From Plasmodium brasilianum (lineage: Eukaryota; Apicomplexa; Aconoidasida; Haemosporida; Plasmodiidae), in contig NC_090121.1 of NCBI RefSeq assembly GCF_023973825.1, positions 1,844,001 through 1,908,000 on the forward strand: a DNA stretch of 64,000 nucleotides, written 5' to 3'. Positions 33,966 through 45,932 of this stretch are shown in pieces. The notes beneath the pieces are model-generated. The model saw only the letters and a list, made by a program, of their open reading frames with translations. It searched no databases and was not told where the DNA came from. The first letter of the stretch is position 1; every line of letters starts with the position of its first letter. A program made the translations under genes and the position numbers.

Positions 33966-34993
33966 TCCTTTTTTTTTACTTTTTTTTAATTTAAAGAAGG
34001 TTCTTTTTCATCTCTTCCTTTTTCTACAAAAAAGTTATTTTTTGAAGTCGAACATGTGCCTATCTGTTCCCTTTTTTTTTCTTTTTTTTTTTTTTTATTA
34101 TTTTATAAAAATAAACTTTGCATAAATCTTTTTCAAATTGTCTACTCTTAAAGAGCACACATATATATATTTTTAAAAATATATAAATTTTTATATATTT
34201 ATAAAAATGTATAGAAATTTATAAGAACTTTTTTTTTTCGTTTTTTTTTATCGTTCTTACGTAATTACGTGCTTACCTCATTTCTACATGTTAAAAAAAC
34301 AGTTGTCAATGGTATGACATAAATAAGCAATGAACATGTAAAATGAGGATATATATTATGAAAATATATACATATAGATAGATAAATATATGTATATAAT
34401 TTTTCACAGGATAATAAAAATTTTAAAGTTATATACCATATCAGTGTTTAAACCGTAGCTGTAATTCATTTAATGTGTGAATATGCCCATGTAATTCTTT
34501 AAAAAATGTTAAGATGAAAATAAGAACATCATATAAATTTTGAAAAATAATATATTTTCAAAAGTCATCGGTATATATAATGAAATGAAACGTTTTCAAA
34601 GACTTAAAGATATATAGAAAATAGTTATAGACGAATAAATGCATCTTGGGGCGTCTATATATATGTAAAGTGTATACATTTGTAAATGTTAATGTTAGTG
34701 TATATTTCTGTGAACGTAGAAGGGGTAGATACTGTTAAGAAACTAACCAAATGCAATACTCTTCCACAGATATACTCTTTGAAAAAAGCTATTCCTGTTT
34801 AGGAGTGAAGCTAATGACAAGAGAGAAAAGAATAAATATGTAGTACGGTTTAGCTCTTGTAAAATTGAAATGGTATATGCATATGTGCAGGGTTATATAT
34901 GCACATTTGAATATTTAAGTGCATATATACGTACCTAGGAAGATATACATATATATAATATACATATACATTGACTGGTGGGAAAGTTAAACA

Positions 34994-37900
34994 ATGTACC
35001 GTTCTGAATCTAATAGCAGATGCTTTCACAACTTTGAATACAATTTAATTAAATCCCTGGATACTGTTAAGAAAATAAAAAGCTATGAGGATAGCATATA
35101 CATACATACAAAATGTTGTGGAAAAGAAATTACCAAAAAAAAAATATACATATCAGCTTTAAATTATGATGAATATATTTTAGTAAGAGGCAATTTTCGT
35201 TTTCGCCTAATAAAAGGATTAGCTATATTTAATGGGGAAATTATAAAACCATCAAAGGAATATATAAATGTGCGCATACCAGATTTTTACCCTTTGTTTG
35301 AATTGAGAGCATTAAATATTAACAATATAAAATATGAAAATAATGCTTTTAAATTTTGTACATATGATTCAAAAAATTTTAGTAACGATGGCAAAATTGA
35401 TTTTAGAGCAGGTCGTCATATTTCCCCAAATAATGTAGTAAAAAACAGTAAAAAAATGAATTTACATAAAATGGTTATCTTGACCAATCATGATGATATA
35501 AATGTAATAAACGAAAGGGTTGACAACACTGATGAGATGAATATTGATAGTGAAAGCAATGAAGGTGAATGTTTATACGAATCAGCTGATACAGTCTTAC
35601 AATATTATTTATTTGGGTTAAATTTATTACAAGAAAATAATATAAAAAGAAAAGAGTTTTATGAATATTTAATGAATTCAGACAAAGAGGATATTGCCTC
35701 TTTCTCAAGCCCATATATGATGAATACTATAAAATTAAGTTTATACTTTGAAAAATATCCCGTAATTATTGTATTTCAAAAAAAAAGAGATTTTCTCTAT
35801 TACTTTTACATTAATAGTTATCTAAAAAAGTTAAACCTGTCAAATTATAAGCAAAATATGAGTGTTTATATTAATACGTACCAGATGTCTTATGTACTAA
35901 AAGAGTTTTTGCTTTACATACATAACAACAAAACGTATAAAATGCAAGAGATTGTACAAAATGTCGAAGGAATTACCAAAAAGTGGAATTACCGTAGCGG
36001 TGATCTCAACAAATTTGTACATAAAAAGATGATTGATGAAGCCAATGCTGATAAGGTTGACAACTGTTATGGGAACATAATAGAAGGAGAAGACGGAACA
36101 ATGGGGAAATGTAGAGCTTATATATTTAGTAGTAGCTGTGAGAAGGAAGAGACAAATTCAAGAAAAAGAGAATTCTGGGAAATTTTCAAAAAAACCATGA
36201 TAAACAAAACAATTTATGAAGATGAATTTAGTAATGATGGAAAGTGTCCAGAATATTCAGATATATTTAGTATAACTATAATGGGAGATAAAGGTAAGGG
36301 AAAAAGTTTTTTGGTTATTAATTTTATAAATAATTTATTAAATTATTACAACAGTGTTTTTTTGCTAGATATTGATATTGGACAGCCGATCATAGGGGTA
36401 AGCGGCTTTTTATCCATATATAAAATAAAATATTCGTTACACAGTTATAATTTTTTTGAAAAGAAACCAAAATGTATTAAGAAAATATTTTTTGGAGGTT
36501 GCTCTATCAATGAAAATATAAATTATTTTATTAAATGTTTGGAATATCTATATAATTTCTTATTCTCTGTGTATTTGAAAAAAAAAGAGGAGAATAGAAA
36601 AAAAAAAAAAAAAAACAATAATTATTGCTGTTATCCAATAGTTATTAACACTTTTGGGTGGGTAAAAGATATTGGTTTATTTTTGTTAAATTTAAATATT
36701 TTGTTAAGCAAATGTAATTTTATTGTTCAAATCGATTCTCTTAAAATTAATGAAAATGTTAAAAAAAATTTAAGTAAAGAAGAATTTCATTCATATGTGT
36801 TTAATGATTTTCTCCTGATAAAGCAAGGTGAAAAAGATAAAAAAAGCAAGTTTACCATTTTGAATTTGAACAATAAAAACGTTTCTATAACTGCTAAGGG
36901 ACATTCAATTTTTAATATTATAAGTGAGTATAGTAACCTAAATGAGAGTAATTTTTTTTTCTACGATTTTTCCATGTCCTTTCGAAAGAATGACAAAAAA
37001 GAAAAGGAAAAGGGAGGAAAGAGTAAACAATATTCTGCCCTGAACATGTCAGGTAATTTTTTAAGAAATGACACAACTGAAAAATATTTGGGAGAATTCA
37101 AAAAATCGGACGACGGTAGGGGCAAATTAAGAAACAGCGATTTTAATGGATATGGTGACAATTACTGCAGTTATGGTGATACATATAACTATAGGAACTG
37201 TAATAGTTATAATAATTATGGGAGTTATGACCGTTACGACCATTATAACGATCGTAATAAATACGGAAGCTTCAATAATTACACGGATCATAGTAATTAT
37301 AGCATTCACAATAGCTATGACAACCACGGTAATTATACCAAGCACAATAGTGCCCCTTACATATACCATTTAAATGATAGGAGAAATTTTAGCTTTTTCA
37401 GTAATAATCTTAACGACATGAACAGTAGTATTTATCGTTTAAACAACAATGTACATAAAATAAAATACCTAAATTTTAACTGGGACACGCTGTATTATAT
37501 TACAAATAATAGAGACAGGTGTAATAATAACAAAGGAGATTTTATGGAAAATAATTTTTATCGTGAAAGAGGAAAAGCCTCTGAACCCAAAAATGATTAT
37601 GATGTAGAAACAAATAAAAATAACTTGAAGAATGGGAATGAGTCTGAAATGAAAGGCATTGAAAATTACGATATTTTTAAAAAGAAGATGGATAATTTTT
37701 TTGAAAGGAACTGTATGAGGATAATAAATTTTGTGAGTTATAAAAAAATTTTATCCTATGAAAATGTGAATAAAAATACTAACATGAATAATAGTAAGAC
37801 TAAAATTTTCTCCTTATTACCAAAAAATTTAAGATCATATAGATTTTTTTGTCATTTTTTTTCTAAATTTAAGAAAATAATTTTTTATATTCACAGTTAT

Positions 37901-38944
37901 TCATTTTATGATGGTCTAAATGACTTTTTTTTAAAACATGAAAATTGTATGAACAGGCAGAGAATGCTGGTATGTAACGAATGGAACAATTGGCATTATA
38001 GTAATAACTTATATGAAGAAAATAATATGAATAACATAGAAGGGATACAATTTAATGGAAATAAATTAGAAGAAAGATACAAGAAAAAGGAATATGATGT
38101 TTTATGTATACGTGACGATATATATAAGGATACAGAAGAGAGTATTGTTGATTTAAGACGAAATAAAAATGGCGTAACTAATGATGATATTAAAAAATTA
38201 ACTACAAATTGTAATCTACAAGTTAGAAATATTTTAAGTACAGATAAAAGCGAAGAGACAAAAGAGGAAGTGCCTGAGCGTTCAGATAAAATTTACAAAC
38301 GTTTATGTAACAGCCTTTTATTTACATGTGCGATATTTTATTTAAGAAATGTTAAACTGAGCAATATTCAATTTAAGAATAATAATCCTGAAATTTATAA
38401 GAATGATGATTTTTTTGCATATAAATACTTCTTTAACAATATTATATGCTTATGTAATGATAATACATTACCAATATGTGATGAAAAAAAAGGAGCTAAT
38501 AATAATGATGACGGTTATAGTGATGATAATAATGATGGTTATCGGGATAATGATAAAGAGGTTAAGTATTACATTGACCATTTCCAAATAGACGCCTATT
38601 TTGAGAGCGTAAACTGCATTATTAAAAAGGAAGATTTAAAAAAGAATAATGTAGAATTAGTTCCAATATGCGAATATTTTACTCATATATTAACAGCCTA
38701 TGTAAAACTTATTGATGATATGAAACTTATAATATATTTACCGTACTGGTTTAATAATTTCGATTTACTTAATAATGTGAACACTTTTGTGTCTGGAACG
38801 AATCTCATACCTCATAACATAAATGATATGATCAAAAACTATTCCTTCTACCAAGATATTGTATGTACCAACGATGTAAAAACGATTAAGTTCCTAAAAA
38901 GGAGCAAGTCATTTGTAGATAAAGACTTAAATATACCAAAATAA
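34994..38944 (+). CDS. GRC3/NOL9-like polynucleotide 5'-hydroxyl kinase (Clp1/Grc3 P-loop family)
   Basis: A single exon of 1316 residues. A beta-rich N-terminal region (about 50-125) resembles the Clp1/Grc3 N-domain. The P-loop kinase starts near residue 430 with MGDKGKGKSFLVI (Walker A GDKGKGKS), followed by VFLLDIDIGQPIIGVSGFLS, the family's D-x-D-x-GQ strand. PIVINTFGWVKDIGLFLL (about 550) matches the NOL9/Grc3 element P-x-V-N-T-x-GW. A Tyr/Asn-rich block (about 718-790) and charged Asn runs split the domain from a C-terminal region. In other eukaryotes Grc3/NOL9 phosphorylates 5'-OH RNA ends during ITS2 processing of pre-rRNA in the nucleolus. The alternative is Clp1 of mRNA 3'-end processing, but the NT-x-GW context and long C-terminus favour Grc3. 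Catalytic details beyond the P-loop were not verified. Confidence 0.72.
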   Translation: MYRSESNSRCFHNFEYNLIKSLDTVKKIKSYEDSIYIHTKCCGKEITKKKIYISALNYDEYILVRGNFRFRLIKGLAIFNGEIIKPSKEYINVRIPDFYPLFELRALNINNIKYENNAFKFCTYDSKNFSNDGKIDFRAGRHISPNNVVKNSKKMNLHKMVILTNHDDINVINERVDNTDEMNIDSESNEGECLYESADTVLQYYLFGLNLLQENNIKRKEFYEYLMNSDKEDIASFSSPYMMNTIKLSLYFEKYPVIIVFQKKRDFLYYFYINSYLKKLNLSNYKQNMSVYINTYQMSYVLKEFLLYIHNNKTYKMQEIVQNVEGITKKWNYRSGDLNKFVHKKMIDEANADKVDNCYGNIIEGEDGTMGKCRAYIFSSSCEKEETNSRKREFWEIFKKTMINKTIYEDEFSNDGKCPEYSDIFSITIMGDKGKGKSFLVINFINNLLNYYNSVFLLDIDIGQPIIGVSGFLSIYKIKYSLHSYNFFEKKPKCIKKIFFGGCSINENINYFIKCLEYLYNFLFSVYLKKKEENRKKKKKNNNYCCYPIVINTFGWVKDIGLFLLNLNILLSKCNFIVQIDSLKINENVKKNLSKEEFHSYVFNDFLLIKQGEKDKKSKFTILNLNNKNVSITAKGHSIFNIISEYSNLNESNFFFYDFSMSFRKNDKKEKEKGGKSKQYSALNMSGNFLRNDTTEKYLGEFKKSDDGRGKLRNSDFNGYGDNYCSYGDTYNYRNCNSYNNYGSYDRYDHYNDRNKYGSFNNYTDHSNYSIHNSYDNHGNYTKHNSAPYIYHLNDRRNFSFFSNNLNDMNSSIYRLNNNVHKIKYLNFNWDTLYYITNNRDRCNNNKGDFMENNFYRERGKASEPKNDYDVETNKNNLKNGNESEMKGIENYDIFKKKMDNFFERNCMRIINFVSYKKILSYENVNKNTNMNNSKTKIFSLLPKNLRSYRFFCHFFSKFKKIIFYIHSYSFYDGLNDFFLKHENCMNRQRMLVCNEWNNWHYSNNLYEENNMNNIEGIQFNGNKLEERYKKKEYDVLCIRDDIYKDTEESIVDLRRNKNGVTNDDIKKLTTNCNLQVRNILSTDKSEETKEEVPERSDKIYKRLCNSLLFTCAIFYLRNVKLSNIQFKNNNPEIYKNDDFFAYKYFFNNIICLCNDNTLPICDEKKGANNNDDGYSDDNNDGYRDNDKEVKYYIDHFQIDAYFESVNCIIKKEDLKKNNVELVPICEYFTHILTAYVKLIDDMKLIIYLPYWFNNFDLLNNVNTFVSGTNLIPHNINDMIKNYSFYQDIVCTNDVKTIKFLKRSKSFVDKDLNIPK

Positions 38945-39232
38945 AAATGAAAAGGGCAGAAAGGTCATTATACTTAAAAAAGTACAGCTAAATTAAGGGA
39001 AGGATTTACATGAGTGGGGGTGGGGGTATAATTAACTAACACTTGTATTCCTACACACCCGTTTGTTTTGAGTATGCTTATATGTGCGCATATAAATTTA
39101 CATATTTATGATTATATATATATTTATGCACATTGTTCAGCAATACTTTATTTACTGCTTTACATAATGGTAGTCGTATGTTGAGGAACTTTTTGAGTAA
39201 CGAGTAATTAAAAAATATGCACATATTTGCTC

Positions 39233-39272
<40 letters not shown>

Positions 39273-39864
39273 CATAATGAATGATTATAAAAGCTATACA
39301 TGTAAAAAGTAAAAAAAAAAAAAAATGGTATACCACACGTTTGATAGAACTGACTCAGAAGGAAAACAAGAATGACTGATTTAGCTCGTTGTTATATAAC
39401 CACATATTATTGTACAAATTTGTATATAAAAAAAAGTGTGCTATGTTTTTTTTTTTATTTGATGTTCCGTTATTTTAAATATTTTTACGTTTTTTTTTTG
39501 TATACTTATTTTGAAGAAAAAAAAAGAATAAAAAAATATATATACATAAAAGTGTATATATAAATATATATTTATACATACAATAAAACAAAATAAAATA
39601 TTTAGAGTACATAAAAATTAATTTTTTTAAAGAGGTCTTTCCTATATCTTTTTTATTATAATATTCATATTTTAAAAAACTGTTTATTCTCGGGCGTACA
39701 CATAAAAAGCATGTTATTTATGGTAGACTTACTGTGTTTTTTTTTTTGTATCTACGTAATAAATACATTTAAAAGTACAAAAAAGGAAAATTAAAATTAA
39801 GTATGTTATACTACTTGCGTTTATACAGGTAAAATGTACAAATAAAGCTGATACCAAAATTAGC

Positions 39865-39896
<32 letters not shown>

Positions 39897-40757
39897 GTAA
39901 TATATATGTGTGTATCACAAACATATTTCTTATACAAACGTTTTAACTGCGCGAATGCTGCTAATCAACGATAAATATTCATTTTTAAATTGCTGTGCTC
40001 CAAAATAAAATAAGAGCAAGAGGTGCAAAGTAAACAAATAAATGTAAAAAATAAAGGAAATTAATACATGTACAACTTTATATATGTTGGTACGTAGCAT
40101 AACAGTACGAAGAAAAAAAAAAGATTTACATGCATATATATATATATATATAAGTATATATCACATAATAATGGAAAAGTGCTCAATTAAGATTAATGTG
40201 GCACACAAGTATATAACAAATTATAAGTAATATTATGTTCTAAAAGATAAATTTTAAAGAGAGAAAAAGATAATAAAAAATTCAAACTATTTTAAATACA
40301 TAATTGGTTATAGATATACATGCTATCATCATTGTTTTCAAAATAAATGACATGATCGTAATAGCAAACGGGATGAAATAATTTTTTTTTTGTGGCTAAT
40401 ATTTTCATACTGTAGATATATATACGTACATGTGTATGCATGTGTAAGCTTGTAAGTCAGACAGGCTTCCACTATTTCTTAGCGCTATTTTACCAATTAA
40501 GCGCATATAATTATTGATTTTTTTAATAAGAAGCAATTCAGGAGGATTATAGTAAAAGAAAGAAAAGTCTGCAAAGAGGTCAAGGGTGATATTTATACAA
40601 TTTGTATATATATGTGTTACGCATGTATGTATGAACAGATACATATGCAAATGCAGAGGAAGTATTACGCAGGTAGGAAAAATACAGAACATATGACAAT
40701 TGATCAATAGGGAAACCAAAGCAGGGTAATGCATATATTCAACAAGAGACAAAAAAG
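38945..40757. other. Intergenic: 3' flank of the GRC3-like gene and NSF promoter
   Basis: AT-rich spacer with (TA)n at about 39236-39268 and 40135-40152, poly-A/T runs, and a more mixed-sequence 5' leader for NSF from about 40420. No second gene is seen. Confidence 0.65.
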
Positions 40758-43076
40758 ATGATAACAACTAAACTACACTGCTGTAAACTACAATCCCAAG
40801 AATTAGCGTTGACAAACTTTGGTTTCATTAATAATGGTTTGTATACTAATTTAAAAAAGAACACAAAAGGTAGTGAATTATATGGAGAAATTTCGAACTT
40901 AGTTTTAATATTAAAAGGTGATGGGAACATAGGAAAAGATGAAATTGCTCTAAATACATGTCAGAGAGAATTTTCAAGAATACAGTTAAAAGAAGAAATT
41001 CAAATAAATATACTTGAAAAGGAAAATAAACGAGATATCTTGCACTTTATTCCTATTGATAGTATAGAAATAGAGGTAAATTTATTTGTTAAACCTGATC
41101 GATTAATTGAAATGGGTGATGAAATGTTAGAGGAATTTTTTAAAAAGTATTTTCTTAATCATATATTAACGAAAGGACAAATATTGGCACTAAAGTGTAA
41201 TGATGTTTTATTTAAGTGTATTGTAAAGAATTTGAAAACAGCCGAATTTGACGAAATTAAAAGATTAAATAGAAATCGTTCTAATTTGAGCTCTTATTTT
41301 AAAATGAATGATAATGAAATGAATAATAAGTATAATAAAAATAGTATGGACGAAAGAGGTATTTTGTTTGAAAATACAGAATGTGTATTTACAAGTATAA
41401 GTGATGGCAAATTATTTATAGAATCCAAAAAAGTATTAAAAAAAAATATTATAAAAAATAATTTTAATTTTGAAGAATTAGGTATAGGTGCATTAGATGA
41501 AGAATTTAAGATAATCTTTAGAAGAACCTTTGCAAGTAGAATATATCCAAATTATATTATAAAACAATTAGGTATAAAACATGTGAAGGGAATTATATTA
41601 TATGGACCACCAGGTACTGGAAAAACTTTGATTGCTAGACAGATAGGAAAAACGTTAAATGCTCGAGAACCTAAAATTATTAATGGTCCAGAAATATTAA
41701 ATAAATATGTAGGACAATCTGAAGAAAATATTCGAAATTTATTTAAAGATGCTGAATTAGAATATAAACAAAGTGGAGAAAATTCGTTGTTACATATAAT
41801 AATATTAGATGAAATAGATGCAATATGTAAACAAAGGGGGAATGCTTTTTCAAGTGGTACAGGAGTCAATGATAGTATAGTTAATCAGTTATTATCTAAA
41901 ATTGATGGTGTAAATAGTTTAAATAATATTTTATTAATTGGGATGACAAATAGAATTGATTTAATTGATGAAGCTTTATTAAGACCAGGTAGGTTTGAAT
42001 TACATATAGAAATATCTCTACCTAATAAGGAAGGTAGGGTTCAAATATTGAATATTCATACAAAAAATATGAGAAACAGTAATAAATTAAGTCCCGATGT
42101 TAATATAGAAGAATTAGCCGAGAAAACCCCTAATTTTTCAGGAGCAGAAATTGAAGGATTAGTACGAAATACCGTATCTTATGCTTTTGAAAGACACATA
42201 AATTTTAATGACTTAACAAAACCAATTAATGCAGATGATATTATGATAACTAAGAATGATTTTTTAAAAGCATTAAAGGAAACGAAACCTGCTTTTGGCG
42301 CAGAAGAAGATATTATCGAAAATTTACTGTCTAATGGTATCATTAATTATGGAAAGGAATATGAAAATATTGAAAATACTTGTAAATTACTAATCAAACA
42401 GATAGTAGAAAATTCTAATACTAATTTAATGAGTGTTTTATTATATGGAGAAAATGGTACAGGTAAAACAACTATTGCAGCATATTTAGCTAAATGTGCA
42501 AATTTTCATTTTACGAAATTTATAACACCTGAAAATTTAATTGGTTATTCTGAAATTAGTAAGATAAATTATATAAACAAAATTTTTGAGGATGCATATA
42601 AAACGCCACTTTCTTTAGTTATTTTAGATAATATTGAAAGGTTAATTGATTACACACGTATAGGACCCAGATTTAGTAATTCTATTTTACAAGCTATTAT
42701 GGTTTTAATAAAAAAAAAACCGAAAAAAGAAAATCAAAAAATTTTAATTATTTGTACTACATCCGAATATCAATTTATGAGGGATGTAGGGTTGATTAAA
42801 AATTTTTATGTTAATATTGAAGTACCATTATTAAATTGTTCTACTTCAATTAAGAACGTTTTACATAATAGAAATGAAATTTATCATGATTTCCCAGAGA
42901 AAGAAATAGAGCAGGTTATTTCATCCAATGTAATAAAAAGCATCGCAATTAAAAATTTACTTATGGTTATTGATATGGCATCAGAAGCGTCAAACGATAG
43001 GATAATTACCAGCGAAATTTTTTTAAAAGCATTTAATGACTGCGGTATTTTTTTTGATGATGAATCGTATGAATGA
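40758..43076 (+). CDS. NSF: N-ethylmaleimide-sensitive fusion protein (NSF, Sec18 AAA+ ATPase)
   Basis: A single exon of 772 residues, near the usual ~745. The N-domain (1-220) binds SNAP/SNARE. D1 (about 245-520) has Walker A GPPGTGKT (about 283), Walker B IIILDEIDAI, and the second region of homology NRIDLIDEALLRPGRFE with arginine fingers. D2 (about 525-772) has GENGTGKTT (about 564) and LVILDNIERLIDY..IGPRFSN, which is diagnostic of NSF. In D2 the Walker B acid after Asp is Asn, as is normal for this low-activity domain. NSF disassembles SNARE complexes after fusion in the ER-Golgi and other traffic. A short insert (about 190-205) is Asn-rich. The ATG at 40758 fits the N-domain start. High confidence. 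Confidence 0.95.
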   Translation: MITTKLHCCKLQSQELALTNFGFINNGLYTNLKKNTKGSELYGEISNLVLILKGDGNIGKDEIALNTCQREFSRIQLKEEIQINILEKENKRDILHFIPIDSIEIEVNLFVKPDRLIEMGDEMLEEFFKKYFLNHILTKGQILALKCNDVLFKCIVKNLKTAEFDEIKRLNRNRSNLSSYFKMNDNEMNNKYNKNSMDERGILFENTECVFTSISDGKLFIESKKVLKKNIIKNNFNFEELGIGALDEEFKIIFRRTFASRIYPNYIIKQLGIKHVKGIILYGPPGTGKTLIARQIGKTLNAREPKIINGPEILNKYVGQSEENIRNLFKDAELEYKQSGENSLLHIIILDEIDAICKQRGNAFSSGTGVNDSIVNQLLSKIDGVNSLNNILLIGMTNRIDLIDEALLRPGRFELHIEISLPNKEGRVQILNIHTKNMRNSNKLSPDVNIEELAEKTPNFSGAEIEGLVRNTVSYAFERHINFNDLTKPINADDIMITKNDFLKALKETKPAFGAEEDIIENLLSNGIINYGKEYENIENTCKLLIKQIVENSNTNLMSVLLYGENGTGKTTIAAYLAKCANFHFTKFITPENLIGYSEISKINYINKIFEDAYKTPLSLVILDNIERLIDYTRIGPRFSNSILQAIMVLIKKKPKKENQKILIICTTSEYQFMRDVGLIKNFYVNIEVPLLNCSTSIKNVLHNRNEIYHDFPEKEIEQVISSNVIKSIAIKNLLMVIDMASEASNDRIITSEIFLKAFNDCGIFFDDESYE

Positions 43077-43403
43077 GGGACGCTCCGTTTGTAGTGGATA
43101 TAATTTAGCAGCTTTATTGTAGCAGTTTGAATATAGCAGCGTTAATGGAGGTGGGGGATGTAGGGATATTTCAGCAGAATAAATATCATTCGTGTTTGTG
43201 CGGCTTCTACATGAAAGCAGGAAAACGCACGAGCGTTATATATATATATATATATATATATACATACATATATGCGGGGGTAATTTGCGGTGCACCTTTT
43301 TGTCACCGTGCTCGATGTTCTCAAAAAGGGATATAAGTGGACGTCTTAAAAGTTTAGGTTTCCACGTTTAATAGTGCATCAAGTTCGCGAGCATTTAGAG
43401 AAG

Positions 43404-43443
<40 letters not shown>

Positions 43444-43799
43444 TTACGTAAAAACATACATACGTATATATATATATATACGCTCATGTGCACACATGTT
43501 TGGCCGTTTCACTGTGCATTTATGCATGACGTTGGTATATTTTTCCCCATTTTCTATTTAAGCATGCGCTTTTTCTTTATTAAAGTATTTATTTCCCCCT
43601 CTGTGCTGATTATACAGGTATGTATAAAAAATGTGAAAAAAGAAATTTCAGTCATTTTCCCTTTTGTCTTTATATATGTGTATGTACTCATATTTATATG
43701 TTGCTATTCTAAGAACAATATAATCATAAATTAAAAGCCAAAAAAATTATTTCGCAAAATAATTAAAATAGAACAGTTAATTAAAGATTATATTTTAAA

Positions 43800-43950
43800 A
43801 GTGTCTGTTACCTTGTCGTTCACATTTTGTGGATGAGAGATGGTGGGCGCGACAGTTACGCTAGTTTAAGATACACCAATAAGTGGAAATACTGTTACTG
43901 GTAGGTCCACTAATCTCACCACTGGAGGGGAATACTTTTAGAAAGCAAAT
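43800..43950. ncRNA. Candidate structured RNA in a GC-enriched island
   Basis: The island is markedly richer in G and C than its flanks and free of homopolymers. Local stems are visible: tgtcg (43814-43818) with cgaca (43850-43854), an inner caca/tgtg hairpin (43821-43831), and agtgga (43882-43887) with tccact (43906-43911). The sequence acacca (43872-43877) could serve as an H box, but I find no downstream ACA box. A 40-codon plus-strand frame also crosses it. Class unknown. Confidence 0.3.
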
Positions 43951-44176
43951 ATAAATAAAAATTACGTATCGTGCTAAATTCGAGAAGGAATTTATAAGAG
44001 TGATAAAATAGACTAATCTTACATACTAGCAAAAAATGGTAAACTACTAATAGTATTTAATATAGATAAAAGAGAAAAGTATTTAACGTAATAAAACTGC
44101 AAATTACAGAGAATGGTAATGTGTCTTATCAATATATAACACTCTACATCTAAATAATTTATTTTTCATTTAAATT

Positions 44177-44578
44177 TTACAAGATCATGTAGTTGGGATT
44201 TTTGCAATCCTCTTTTATTAGCTGAGATATATCTACGTTAAGAAAAAAAAAAAAAAAAAAAAAAAAAGTTAATTGTATTTAATATATCATAAAATAATCT
44301 ACATTTTTCTCTATAACACAACTAAAAAAAGTGCATATTCTGGTGAACTTTAAAATTTATGAAACTCCCGTAGGTTTATTTTTGTTAAAAACGGAAATGA
44401 AATCAATATTTTTTTTTTTTTTTTCCTATTATTTTTTATACATTTTGTAAAAAAATTTCGAATTACATATAACTACTCAATATGGTAACTTATGAGTTAC
44501 CTTTCTTGTGTTGTAAATGTTCAATTGATATTTTGTCATGTAATAAAAAAGCATGGACTTTTTGTGCAAAAGTGCCAT
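44177..44578 (-). CDS. Candidate three-exon micro-protein (50 residues), hypothetical
   Basis: Minus-strand exons 44501-44578, 44303-44321 and 44177-44232 join in phase with canonical ends (donors gtaact and gtagat; acceptors tttttttag and taacgtag). Exon 1 reads MALLHKKSMLFYYMTKYQLN and continues to NTRK. The 19-base exon 2 adds LCYREK. Exon 3 gives ISQLIKEDCKNPNYMIL before the stop. The codons are balanced, not T-biased, and the introns are poly-T or AT-rich. No family recognised. The tiny middle exon and short length make chance assembly a real possibility. Confidence 0.33.
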
Positions 44579-44619
44579 TAAGTACGTGTATATTATTATT
44601 TAATGTTTGTATAATAATA

Positions 44620-44700
44620 TATTATATATATATATAGATATATATATAGATATATAGATATATATATAGATATATAGATATATATATAGATATATAGATA
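44620..44700. repeat. 20-bp array (tatatatagatatatagata)
   Basis: Four tandem copies of the 20-bp unit on the plus strand, just upstream of the candidate micro-gene. Confidence 0.9.
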
Positions 44701-45898
44701 CAAGTATATTTTTTTTTTTTTATCATCTTTAAGAATTTACATGCACATTTTACATTTTTACGCTCTGCTTAACAACGTGAAACACAAAAAACTTTTTTTG
44801 GTTCGACAGGACATGGTGTATCAGTGCAAACATGTTCATAGTATGGCGGTTTTTGAAAATGAAAGAATTATAGCAAGTGTACATAGTTACAATAAGCAAA
44901 AGCAAAAAAAAAGAAAAATAAAGCAACAAATAAAAAAAAAAGTATAAGAAAATAGTAGCTTAAGAAGAATTGTCGTTGTAATATATCAAATGAAAATTCT
45001 GATAAAAAAAAAAAAAAAAATTACTTGAGCGTATCACGTAGCTTTAAAATATACATTAAGTAAAAATACACATATAATACTCTTATAACGTATATGCATA
45101 TATTTATATAAGCACACAAGTACATATTATATATATAAACATACGCATAAGCGCTTATTAATATAACTTTTTTAAATATTATTTTAATGTGCCTTTACCT
45201 TAAATTTTATTCTATGCACTATACACTATTTTCATGTTTTTATTTTATTATATATCCCCTAGAAGCCATTTAAAAAATAATGCTTATTTAGCAAAATATA
45301 CCATAATAAATATAAGGCCATAACAAGCAATTAAGTGTTAAAAATATAAGCAGTCATAGAATGCAATCACTTCTTAAAATAATGAAACAAACATAAAAGA
45401 ATGAGTTTCATAAAGTTTATAAAAATTTTATACATTTAGTATATGTACAAATTACATATTTTGAAAAGATGGAATTTACATTTGCATTTATCAGTACTTA
45501 TTTAAAAAAGGCATTACTACGTTATTAGAATAAATTTCCTTTTTCCTACGTTCACTTTTTTTTTTATTATTGTATATATATATATATATACAAACGTATG
45601 TATATTGGTACTGTAAGTATGGATATATATATATTTATGGATGAACATATGTATGTATGGATATAAGTATGAACATATGTATGGATATATGTATGTATGT
45701 ATTTATGTACAGTACAAAATAATCAATGCACAATATGTTTATGCATGTTTATGCTAATTTCTTGACTTGCAAAAGCAGAATTTAAAAATCGTAAAAAAAA
45801 ATTTTAAATGATGTTTCATTTTTGCGAGTTATTGTTTTCATTATTATACGTCACATAATGAAATACAATACGAAGTATTTTGTAGCAAATACTTAATA

Positions 45899-45932
<34 letters not shown>

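Larger units (their letters stand above)
31675..34993. other. Divergent intergenic region between lipin and GRC3-like genes
   Basis: About 3.3 kb. It should hold the missing first exon of the lipin gene; one candidate, in phase, ends at a gtaatt donor and starts at the ATG at 31854-31856, but it is not secure. Other contents are a 15-bp minisatellite (32366-32550), a 61-T run (33256-33316), and a 12-bp minisatellite (33765-33965). A minus-strand frame at 32905-33165 is listed under findings. Confidence 0.55.

Noticed and set aside
40481..40504. Possible tRNA on the minus strand (gcgct/agcgc stem with ttaattggta)
   Set aside because: Only a D-arm-like hairpin is present; no anticodon arm, TTC loop or acceptor pairing follows.
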